From NCBI GenBank assembly GCA_030149995.1, contig JASLGV010000346.1, positions 1 through 6,803 of the forward strand: a stretch of DNA of 6,803 bases, read 5' to 3'. Positions 1 through 6,803 of this stretch are shown here, piece after piece. A model generated the notes under the pieces. That model saw only the letters and a program-made list of their open reading frames with translations. It made no database searches and had not been told where the DNA came from. Numbering within the stretch: position 1 is the stretch's first letter; each line of letters begins with the position of its first letter. This DNA is from Pedobacter sp. GTDB lineage: Bacteria > Bacteroidota > Bacteroidia > Sphingobacteriales > Sphingobacteriaceae. The position numbers were made by a program, and so were the translations under genes.

Positions 1-337
1 ATGTTTGTAATTTATAGATAAAAAAGGTTAAAAACAGCACAAGAAGAATATATTTATACCCGAAATAGTAAAGAAAATTTTGCCAGAAAAGATTTCCGTA
101 TTTTTTCTTTAAACCGCCAACAATTGATTCTTCTATTACACTAAATCCGCCAACACCAAAAGAAGCATGTATTTGATTTACAGCATCCTCAAACTTTAAA
201 TTTGGGTTTTCTGCCATCTTTTCTTCAACTGCAGAGGCCACATGATCTAAAATTTCCATTTGCACATCTATGTAGGTAAAGCCCCGTTTCTGAATAAAGG
301 TCCTTATTTGTTCTAATTGTTCTTTGGTTAAATTCAT
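1..337 (-). CDS. Putative membrane protein paired with a PadR regulator (C-terminus outside window)
   Basis: Open reading frame of 112 codons plus one base, starting at the ATG at 337-335 and running off the left edge without a stop. The protein starts MNLTKEQLEQIRTFIQKRGF. About 85 hydrophilic residues follow, with the motif DVQMEILDHVASAVEEKM (24-41) and an acidic, helical section (48-72). A hydrophobic, aromatic-rich segment from about residue 88 to 108 looks like the first membrane helix. This N-terminal module resembles helical domains found at the start of membrane proteins encoded next to PadR regulators in Bacteroidota; that comparison is from memory. The gene starts 80 bases after the padR stop on the same strand, so the two are probably cotranscribed and PadR probably controls this protein. 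There is no Shine-Dalgarno sequence, as is usual in this phylum. The function is unknown; an envelope-stress or transporter-like role would be a guess. Confidence 0.75.
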   Translation of the reverse strand, partial: MNLTKEQLEQIRTFIQKRGFTYIDVQMEILDHVASAVEEKMAENPNLKFEDAVNQIHASFGVGGFSVIEESIVGGLKKKYGNLFWQNFLYYFGYKYILLVLFLTFFIYKLQT

Positions 338-417
338 GATGTTGTTAATATTTTAATTTCTACAATTCTGGAAATCCATTCAACGGTGTAAACCCCGTTA
401 TGGGTTTCAATATATTC

Positions 418-756
418 TTATAAGGCCGGTTTAAGATTGAGCAATAATTGCAATTGGGCAATAAAATCTTTGGCTTCCTGTAGTTTATTCACCACTTCTT
501 TTTCCCCATTTTTAGACAAGGAATAATATTTCCGGAGCCGGTTTTCAACTACTTCGGTGGTGGTTTCAAGCAGCCCATCGGCCTCTAACTTATGTAATGC
601 CGGATACAGGGCACCTTCTTTTAAAAGTAATTCGCCCTGCGTTATGCTTTTAACTTTCTGTGTAATCTCATAACCGTACATCCTTTCATTTTCTGATAAC
701 AGGTTTAAAATGATGGTCTGGAGGGTTCCTTTAAACAATTCGTTATTTACTGCCAT
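418..756 (-). CDS. PadR-family winged-helix transcriptional regulator
   Basis: A 112-residue protein, the usual size of the short PadR subfamily (winged helix plus one C-terminal dimerisation helix). Visible landmarks are the N-terminal helix with NELFKGTLQTIILNLLSE (5-22), the YGYEI motif (27-31), the recognition-helix region GALYPALHKLEADGLL (48-63), a wing rich in charged residues with RLRKYYSLSKNGEK (73-86), and a C-terminal helix (about 87-106) rich in Gln, Leu and Lys. Members bind DNA as dimers and usually repress their own operon, being released by a ligand or other signal. The start fits the family N-terminus well. The downstream gene is a membrane protein, a common partner. An inverted repeat directly upstream (771-811) is the likely operator. 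The inducing signal cannot be read from the sequence. Confidence 0.93.
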   Translation of the reverse strand: MAVNNELFKGTLQTIILNLLSENERMYGYEITQKVKSITQGELLLKEGALYPALHKLEADGLLETTTEVVENRLRKYYSLSKNGEKEVVNKLQEAKDFIAQLQLLLNLKPAL

Positions 757-760
757 GATT

Positions 761-792
761 CAAATATATATAAATTTTATATACATAAGAAA
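761..792 (-). promoter_or_regulatory. Putative padR promoter, near-leaderless
   Basis: On the minus strand TATATTTG (768-761) is an exact match to the Bacteroidota -7 element TAnnTTTG. Twenty bases further upstream lies TTTC (792-789), one mismatch from the -33 element TTTG. The -7 element ends only four bases before the padR ATG (756-754), so transcription would start at or about the start codon and the mRNA would have almost no leader. The area is very AT-rich, so a chance match is possible. Confidence 0.5.
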
Positions 793-811
793 ATTATGCA
801 TATAAAATTTA
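771..811. promoter_or_regulatory. Inverted repeat, candidate PadR operator
   Basis: Two 16-base arms (771-786 and 796-811) pair with a single mismatch (A783 against C799) around a 9-base spacer. The left arm core is aaattttatatacat and the right arm core is atgcatataaaattt. The repeat covers most of the space between the presumed -33 and -7 elements of padR and extends upstream of -33, where a bound dimer would block RNA polymerase. Symmetric, AT-rich sites with ATGT/ACAT-like half sites are known for PadR proteins. Binding by this PadR is inferred from position and symmetry. Confidence 0.6.
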
Positions 812-832
812 AAGTAATAATTTGCATCAGTA

Positions 833-855
833 CGGTTGCACAACCGATTATAATC
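833..855. repeat. Two adjoining palindromes upstream of padR
   Basis: The 14-mer cggttgcacaaccg (833-846) has perfect 6-base arms around CA. It is followed, sharing one G, by the perfect 10-base palindrome gattataatc (846-855). A third ggttg lies at 874-878. These may be operator sites for another regulator or simply short chance symmetries. They lie between the gyrB terminator and the padR promoter, with no gene over them. Confidence 0.35.
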
Positions 856-902
856 AGGTTTCAGTGTATAAATGGTTGACCAATCAAAACAGCATCTAAA
901 TA

Positions 903-938
903 AAAAACCTCTTCAGAAATTAATCTGAAGAGGTTTTT
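903..938. terminator. Rho-independent terminator of gyrB, probably bidirectional
   Basis: A perfect 15-base-pair stem (903-917 with 924-938) encloses the 6-base loop aattaa. The GC-bearing core is cctcttcaga paired with tctgaagagg. Read on the minus strand the stem ends in a run of six T (907-902), which fits termination of gyrB, whose stop is about 30 bases upstream. On the plus strand the stem ends in five T, so it could also stop transcripts coming from the left, although no plus-strand gene is visible there. Confidence 0.9.
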
Positions 939-967
939 ATATTATTTAGTAATGGATATCTGCTTTT

Positions 968-2929
<1,962 letters not shown>

Positions 2930-2950
2930 CTATGATAAAACAATAAGTAT

Positions 2951-2982
2951 CAAAAATACGAAATTTTAGCCATATAGCCCAA
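2951..2982 (-). promoter_or_regulatory. Putative gyrB promoter
   Basis: On the minus strand TATTTTTG (2958-2951) matches the Bacteroidota -7 consensus TAnnTTTG exactly, and TTG (2982-2980) lies 21 bases upstream as a -33 element. The -7 box ends 24 bases before the gyrB ATG, giving a short leader without a Shine-Dalgarno sequence. Assigned by consensus and position only. Confidence 0.6.
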
Positions 2983-2984
2983 TA

Positions 2985-2993
2985 TGTGGATAA
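2985..2993 (-). promoter_or_regulatory. DnaA box next to the gyrB promoter
   Basis: The minus strand reads TTATCCACA, an exact match to the DnaA box consensus TTATNCACA. It sits two bases upstream of the presumed gyrB -33 element. A weaker site, ttttacaca, is at 3322-3330 on the plus strand (one mismatch). One perfect box suggests DnaA binding, possibly acting on gyrB transcription, but does not make an origin. Confidence 0.5.
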
Positions 2994-3367
2994 GTTTTAG
3001 ACATTAAAAATAACAACTTACAGAAAGTCAAAAACCAGTACTAAAAGGCTTTATGTAAGTTTCAAACGATGTTTTAAAAAGCTTTGAAACGGCTCATTTT
3101 AGCTTTAAATTTTCCGTTCGCACAAAGGAATAATTCGGTACATTTTGTAATTTAAAGAACCCTATAGAAACTGTTAACTTACCGGCTTTTACGAATTTCT
3201 ATTTTGGCCGGCCCACCGTAAAATCAAAGCAACAAGCATCCCAAAACATACACATACATACAACTGGCAAACAACAGATTAAAGTGCTAAAAACAAGAAC
3301 CAATCAACACTGCTTATGCTCTTTTACACATTAAAATTTCCTTGCAAATCATAAACTTTAGCTTAAA
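2994..3367. other. Gene-free part of the gyrB/OmpH divergent intergenic region
   Basis: I see no convincing coding frame, tRNA or riboswitch here. The only structures noted are an inverted repeat gtttcaaa/tttgaaac (3059-3066 and 3083-3090, 16-base spacer), a shorter aaagct/agcttt pair (3078-3083 and 3101-3106) overlapping it, and the 8-base GC palindrome ggccggcc (3206-3213), which stands out in AT-rich DNA. The rest is AT-rich spacer between two divergent promoters and is longer than most other gaps in the window. Confidence 0.6.
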
Positions 3368-3398
3368 TTGCATATCAAAACTAATTTATATAAGTTTG
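3368..3398 (+). promoter_or_regulatory. Putative promoter of the OmpH-family gene
   Basis: TTG (3368-3370), a 20-base spacer and TAAGTTTG (3391-3398) match the Bacteroidota -33/-7 pattern, with the -7 box exact. The ATG follows 20 bases after the -7 box, so the leader is short and AT-rich with no Shine-Dalgarno sequence. Confidence 0.65.
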
Positions 3399-3418
3399 CT
3401 AAAATTTATTAAACAATA

Positions 3419-4024
3419 ATGGAAAGAAGAACCTTTAAAACTTTTGGTTTATTAACAACTGCAGCATTAATTACTGCATTTTCTGCATGCCAGAATAAGG
3501 ATGCAAAAACAACTGAAACAGCTAAGAAAACGGATAGCACAGCAGCAGTTACTGCAAGCGAAAAAATTGTATTTGTAAACTCGGATTCCTTACTTACAAA
3601 ATACGACTATTACAAAGACCTTAAAGTTAAGTTTGAAGGTAAATCAAAAAATGCACAGGCAGATATACAAGCTAAAGGACAGGCTTTTCAGCGTGAAGTA
3701 AACCAGTACCAGCAAACAGCTGGCACCCTTTCGGCCGATCAGCGTAAGGCAACGGAAGAACGCCTGGCACGTAAACAACAGGAATTGCAAACTTATCAGC
3801 AAAATGCTGGAGGTGCTTTACAAAATGAGCAGGCTGTTGAAAACGAAAAATTATACGATAAAGTGGCTGATTACCTGAAAGGATATGCAAAATCAAAAGG
3901 TTATAAAATGGTTTTAACTTATGCAAAAGGCAACAGCGCCATCTTATTCGCTGATGAAAGCCTGGATGTAACCACAGAAGTAATCAAAGGTCTGAACGAA
4001 GACTACAACAAAACAAAAAAATAA
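3419..4024 (+). CDS. Skp/OmpH-family periplasmic chaperone-like lipoprotein
   Basis: The 201-residue protein starts with a lipoprotein-type signal: basic MERRTFK, a hydrophobic stretch (9-21), then FSAC with the likely lipidated cysteine C24. A Thr/Ala/Lys-rich linker follows (25-47). The OmpH domain begins with the typical strand KIVFVNSDSLL (49-59). A long charged and Gln-rich helical section (about 66-150) matches the Skp coiled-coil arms. The domain closes with GYKMVLTYAKGNSAILFADE (161-180) and DVTTEVIKGLNE. Skp-family proteins hold unfolded outer-membrane proteins in the periplasm. The E. coli protein is soluble, whereas this one appears membrane-anchored, so its exact job may differ. 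The RR near the N-terminus only partly resembles a Tat signal. It has its own promoter and terminator and is not in the bamA-skp-lpxD arrangement of Proteobacteria. Confidence 0.9.
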   Translation: MERRTFKTFGLLTTAALITAFSACQNKDAKTTETAKKTDSTAAVTASEKIVFVNSDSLLTKYDYYKDLKVKFEGKSKNAQADIQAKGQAFQREVNQYQQTAGTLSADQRKATEERLARKQQELQTYQQNAGGALQNEQAVENEKLYDKVADYLKGYAKSKGYKMVLTYAKGNSAILFADESLDVTTEVIKGLNEDYNKTKK

Positions 4025-4040
4025 TTCCTGAATACAGGAA
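4025..4040. repeat. Small hairpin directly after the OmpH-family stop codon
   Basis: Perfect 6-base arms ttcctg and caggaa around the loop aata begin at the first base after the stop codon. The hairpin stands five bases upstream of the main terminator stem and may add mRNA stability, or have no function. Confidence 0.4.
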
Positions 4041-4045
4041 AACTT

Positions 4046-4076
4046 AAAAATGCTTCAGAAATGAGGCATTTTTTTT
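4046..4076 (+). terminator. Rho-independent terminator after the OmpH-family gene
   Basis: An 11-base-pair stem (4046-4056 with 4063-4073, including one G-T wobble) encloses the 6-base loop agaaat and runs into eight T (4069-4076). It lies between the OmpH-family stop and the guaD start. It also overlaps an in-frame ATG at 4061, which argues against that ATG being the real guaD start. Confidence 0.85.
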
Positions 4077-4090
4077 GCTTAATACTTTTT

Positions 4091-4576
4091 ATGAACGAAA
4101 ACAACAAACAACACGAAACATTTATGCAGATGGCCATTGAGTTGTCTGTTCAAAATGTAAGCAAAAGCCTGGGCGGGCCCTTTGGTGCCGTGGTGGTTAA
4201 AGATGGTGTGGTTGTGGGTAAATCGGCCAATCGGGTTACTACCACCAATGATCCAACGGCGCATGCAGAAGTATTGGCCATCCGACTGGCGTGCGAAACC
4301 TTAAATACCTTCGATCTGAGCGGCTGCCAGATTTACACCAGTTGCGAACCCTGCCCCATGTGCCTGGGTGCCATTTACTGGTCGAGGATAGAAACCATTT
4401 ATTTTGCCAACACCAAAACAGATGCGGCACATATTGGCTTCGACGATAAGTTTATTTACGATGAACTTGAAAAACCCATGGAGAAAAGGGCTTTACCGGT
4501 TATCCAGTTGATGAGAGATGAAGCTTTACAGGCATTTAAACTCTGGGAAAAATCCCCCTTAAAAGTTGAATATTAA
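4091..4576 (+). CDS. guaD: Guanine deaminase (cytidine deaminase fold)
   Basis: Guanine deaminase converts guanine to xanthine and ammonia in cytosolic purine salvage or catabolism. With the start at 4091 the protein has 161 residues, close to the roughly 156 of Bacillus subtilis GuaD. Zinc ligands are H58 with catalytic E60 in the TAHAE motif, and C88 and C91 in CEPCPMC. Further landmarks typical of GuaD are GGPFGAVVVKDG (28-39), VTTTNDPTAHAE (49-60), the TDAA/GFDD stretch (110-119) with FIYDEL, and the C-terminal tail ending VEY. These distinguish it from the tRNA deaminase TadA, which shares the zinc motifs. An upstream in-frame ATG at 4061 would add MRHFFCLILF, but it falls in the loop and stem of the preceding terminator, so 4091 is preferred. 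No clear promoter is seen; expression may depend on read-through or on a weak promoter overlapping the terminator. Confidence 0.93.
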   Translation: MNENNKQHETFMQMAIELSVQNVSKSLGGPFGAVVVKDGVVVGKSANRVTTTNDPTAHAEVLAIRLACETLNTFDLSGCQIYTSCEPCPMCLGAIYWSRIETIYFANTKTDAAHIGFDDKFIYDELEKPMEKRALPVIQLMRDEALQAFKLWEKSPLKVEY

Positions 4577-4618
4577 CAGCGACTGCCTGGTAAAAATAAC
4601 CAGGCAGTCGCTGTTAAT
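4572..4618. terminator. Shared convergent terminator hairpin (20-bp perfect stem)
   Basis: The arms 4572-4591 and 4599-4618 are perfectly complementary over 20 bases, with the 7-base loop aaaaata. The guaD stop codon (4574-4576) lies inside the left arm, and the last base of the opposing gene's stop codon (4620-4618) is the outer base of the right arm. The core is GC-rich. On the plus strand the stem is followed by taattttt, a modest T tract; the minus-strand side has only a weak one. The position between convergent genes fits a bidirectional terminator. Confidence 0.8.
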
Positions 4619-6531
4619 TAATTTTTGGCTGTTAGCAGGCCAATCATAGAATCTAATTCTTTTACAACCCCATCGTCAGACCCGGAGAAACCCACCGCCT
4701 TGAAGCGGATGTTTCCATCCCCGTCGATGATAAATTTTGTTGGAATTCCATCTACCTTGTAAGCATCTACCACATCAAATTTAGATGGATCCTGTTTATT
4801 TTTGGTGTCGTACAACACATTAAAATCATATTTCTTTTCAGCTATAAAATCAGTTACCAGTTTTTCCCTGTTGTCTTCCGTTTGCCAGGTATTTATAAAT
4901 ACAAAAGCTACCTTAGGATTATTTGAATATTTGGCAATTGCTTTTTGCATGCCTGGGAAAGAAGCTACACAAGGACCACACCAGGTTGCCCAATAATCAA
5001 GCACAACAATCTTACCTTTAAGGCTTGCCAGACTTACAGTTTCTCCTTTTAAGTTAACCAGCGAAAATGCCGGGGCCGGCAGATTAATCATTTTAGCCGA
5101 CCAGATGGCGCGGTCTTTTTCCAGGGCAATGCGTTCCAGGTTGGCTAAATACCCTTCGTAAGTGCCTTCTTTTTTAAGACTTACATACAGATTTTTAAAA
5201 TCCGTTTTAAGCGAATCGGTAGCCTGACCATCTTTTATAATTTTTTCTGCTTCTCCAAAAGCTTTTTCGTGTTGTCCGTCTTTAATGAGATATGTTACAT
5301 AGCGGGCTGCCACATCTGGCGATACCACTGTATAAAGCGGAAGTGCCTGTTCCTGAACCTTTAAAGCTTCTTTAAAGTTACCTTGTCTGTAAAGCAACAA
5401 TGCGTAGGTATCTGCATACATACCGTAAGAACTATTAACAGATTTTAAATAAGCTTCTTTCGTGGCATAAAAAGCAGGTGTTTCATCATTTTTAGCAGCA
5501 TTGAGCAAATCTAACGACTCTTTAGAAAGCTTAGTCGCCAATTCTATATGCTTATTTTTTTCGGCTGATTCCCAGGCAAAGCTGTTGTATAAACTTGCTC
5601 GGTTCAGCTTATTATCTATTTTGGCAGCATAGAATTCAAATTTGCTGTAATTGCCTGCCTTTAAAAAGGCGCTTGCCAAAATATTGTTCAGATTGTTCTG
5701 CTTTGCTGCATCGGCCTTTTTCTGAGGATCCAGCTTAAACTTAGCAAGCAGATCAGTTGCTTTTTGCTCTTTTAAAGCAAGATCTTTCTCCGCATATAAA
5801 GCATTCATATCCTGCCCGTAAGCAAAATTGCCAACAGGGAATTTTTTAAGTAACGCAACTTTTACTGCTTCTGCCTTTTCTTTTTCTTTTAACAGGCTGT
5901 AAAGATTGAATTGCAATATCAATTGATCTTCGCTTGCATTTTTAACTTTAGAAAGGTTGTTAAGGTTCTCCTGGATCAGCTTTGCTCCTTTTTCCTTATC
6001 GGCCTTATAAGCCAGAGAAAGATATGTATACGTGTTTTTCTCCTTTAAAGCTGGCCGTATGGTAAAGGCCTGGTTATAAAGTGCAGCTGCTGCTTCAGCA
6101 TCAATGGTAAGCCCCAAATAATAGTTACCGGCAAGCCCATATAAAAATCCTTCATTTAAAAATGATTCGGCAGGTATTTTTCCATTCTTTGTAAATTTCA
6201 GAATATATCCTGCAGGGGCCTCATCCTTTTGTTCGCCGGCTGCAAAAGATAACCCAACCAAGGTAACACTGTCGGTCGTCGAAAATTCACCTTTGTACAG
6301 GTCGCCCTGCTTTATAAGATCTATCTTGGTGCTCTTAGGGGTGGTTGTCGAATAAAAGGTATAAGCGGTACATGTTATATCCGTTAACTTTTCCAGGTTG
6401 GTTCCTTCAGGCTGGTAGGTAAATTGAATTGTGCTACCGGCGGCAGGCTTATCTGTAGAGAATTTCACGCCCTGTGCGTAGAGCTGTCCCGCAGCAAATA
6501 AGAGCGGGAGCAATAATCTTATACGTTTCAT
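4618..6531 (-). CDS. Exported TlpA-type thiol-disulfide protein with TPR-like middle region
   Basis: The 637-residue protein has a Sec signal peptide (KRIR, hydrophobic 6-16, likely cleavage after LYA at 19). Next comes a beta-rich section (about 21-115) that resembles a small sandwich domain. A long alpha-helical region (about 125-475) follows, with TPR-like pairs, clearest at 372-396 (YALLLYRQGNFKEALKVQEQ). The C-terminal thioredoxin-like domain (about 484-632) starts with PAPAFSLVNLKGETVSLASL and has WATWCGPC with the redox pair C518 and C521 and the cis-proline loop GIPT (P597). TlpA/ResA-type domains reduce or exchange disulfides outside the cytoplasm. The N-terminal part probably binds a partner or substrate, but that target is unknown. 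No lipobox cysteine is present, so a periplasmic location is inferred. It has its own promoter and shares the terminator hairpin with guaD; the neighbouring genes do not suggest a specific pathway such as cytochrome c maturation. Confidence 0.9.
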   Translation of the reverse strand: MKRIRLLLPLLFAAGQLYAQGVKFSTDKPAAGSTIQFTYQPEGTNLEKLTDITCTAYTFYSTTTPKSTKIDLIKQGDLYKGEFSTTDSVTLVGLSFAAGEQKDEAPAGYILKFTKNGKIPAESFLNEGFLYGLAGNYYLGLTIDAEAAAALYNQAFTIRPALKEKNTYTYLSLAYKADKEKGAKLIQENLNNLSKVKNASEDQLILQFNLYSLLKEKEKAEAVKVALLKKFPVGNFAYGQDMNALYAEKDLALKEQKATDLLAKFKLDPQKKADAAKQNNLNNILASAFLKAGNYSKFEFYAAKIDNKLNRASLYNSFAWESAEKNKHIELATKLSKESLDLLNAAKNDETPAFYATKEAYLKSVNSSYGMYADTYALLLYRQGNFKEALKVQEQALPLYTVVSPDVAARYVTYLIKDGQHEKAFGEAEKIIKDGQATDSLKTDFKNLYVSLKKEGTYEGYLANLERIALEKDRAIWSAKMINLPAPAFSLVNLKGETVSLASLKGKIVVLDYWATWCGPCVASFPGMQKAIAKYSNNPKVAFVFINTWQTEDNREKLVTDFIAEKKYDFNVLYDTKNKQDPSKFDVVDAYKVDGIPTKFIIDGDGNIRFKAVGFSGSDDGVVKELDSMIGLLTAKN

Positions 6532-6562
6532 AATAAAGGTTTTAGGTTTAATAAAGAGTAAC

Positions 6563-6594
6563 TAAATATATAGTTTATTTAACGAAATTCCAAA
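6563..6594 (-). promoter_or_regulatory. Putative promoter of the TlpA-type gene
   Basis: On the minus strand TTTG (6594-6591), a 20-base spacer and TATATTTA (6570-6563, one mismatch to TAnnTTTG) form a Bacteroidota-type promoter. The -7 box ends 31 bases before the ATG at 6531. No Shine-Dalgarno sequence is visible. Confidence 0.55.
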
Positions 6595-6639
6595 TCCTAA
6601 ATATCTTTTTTCAGGAACGGTTATTGTTGTAAACAGCCT

Positions 6640-6803
6640 ATGACCTACGAACAAAAAATAAGGAATGAGCTCGATTTCTGGAGGTTTAAAACCATGCAGA
6701 AACCTTCCTTATTGAATAAGACCACGGGAAACTTACAAAAGAAAATCAATAGTTATCTGCCGGATAAATTACATCAGACCATTACAGCGGCTGTTAAACA
6801 CAT
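6640..6803 (+). CDS. EcsC-family protein, N-terminal part (runs off window)
   Basis: Open frame from the ATG at 6640 to the right edge, 54 codons plus two bases, without a stop. The visible protein begins MTYEQKIRNELDFWRFKTMQ, followed by KPSLLNKTT (21-29), KKINSYLPDKLHQTITAAVK (34-53). This pattern (acidic helix, W, KPSLLN, then KIN..IP.K.H..I..A.K) is what I remember of EcsC-family N-termini. EcsC is named after the third gene of the B. subtilis ecs operon; its molecular function is poorly defined. The gene diverges from the TlpA-type gene across 108 bases. No good promoter match was found. Assignment rests on a short fragment. Confidence 0.65.
   Translation, partial: MTYEQKIRNELDFWRFKTMQKPSLLNKTTGNLQKKINSYLPDKLHQTITAAVKH

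Noticed and set aside
390..407. Hairpin aaaccc/gggttt between padR and the membrane-protein gene as a terminator
   Set aside because: The stem is only 6 bp and no T run follows on the minus strand; it also competes with an overlapping 5-bp pairing (382-399).
3419..3445. Twin-arginine (Tat) signal in the OmpH-family protein (ERRTFK)
   Set aside because: It matches the motif only partly, and a Sec/lipoprotein signal with a lipobox cysteine explains the N-terminus better.
4025..4040. CTG-AATA-CAG as a LexA/SOS box
   Set aside because: The spacing between CTG and CAG is four bases, much shorter than known LexA sites, and it lies just after a stop codon rather than in a promoter.
4802..4996. A 64-codon plus-strand frame within the TlpA-type gene, and similar frames opposite the OmpH-family gene and guaD
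   Set aside because: All are antisense or out-of-frame shadows of confidently identified genes.

Overview
The window looks like a chromosomal segment of a Bacteroidota member, most likely a Sphingobacteriaceae relative such as Pedobacter. Four things point there. The GyrB is short and lacks the long C-terminal insertion of the E. coli enzyme. Several start sites are preceded by Bacteroidota-type promoters (TTTG/TTG, about 20 bases, TAnnTTTG) and have no Shine-Dalgarno sequence. The DNA is AT-rich. The gene families (OmpH-like lipoprotein, multidomain TlpA-type protein, PadR paired with a small membrane protein) are common in this group. The genus is inferred; no rRNA is present.

Layout from left to right. 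(1) Minus strand: the N-terminal part of a membrane protein (1-337, cut by the window edge), preceded by a PadR-family repressor gene (418-756). The two probably form an operon. A 41-base inverted repeat (771-811) lies within the presumed padR promoter and is a good candidate autoregulatory operator. (2) A strong bidirectional hairpin terminator (903-938), then gyrB (968-2926, minus), encoding the ATPase/TOPRIM subunit of DNA gyrase, complete with all key residues. (3) A 492-base divergent intergenic region with a gyrB promoter next to a consensus DnaA box and, at the other end, a promoter for the next gene. (4) Plus strand: a Skp/OmpH-family protein with a lipoprotein signal (3419-4024), a terminator, and a guanine deaminase gene (guaD, 4091-4576). 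(5) A perfect 20-base-pair hairpin that contains the stop codons of guaD and of the converging minus-strand gene. (6) That gene (4618-6531) encodes an exported protein with a long helical TPR-like middle and a C-terminal TlpA/thioredoxin-like domain carrying WCGPC. (7) Divergent from it, the start of an EcsC-family gene (6640 to the edge).

The genes do not form one pathway. They are mostly single-gene units for housekeeping (DNA supercoiling, purine salvage), envelope biogenesis and envelope thiol redox, separated by hairpins. I see no mobile element, CRISPR array, tRNA or rRNA, and no convincing new multigene system. The more unusual points are regulatory: the padR operator with a near-leaderless start, the DnaA box at gyrB, and the terminator that shares stop codons.
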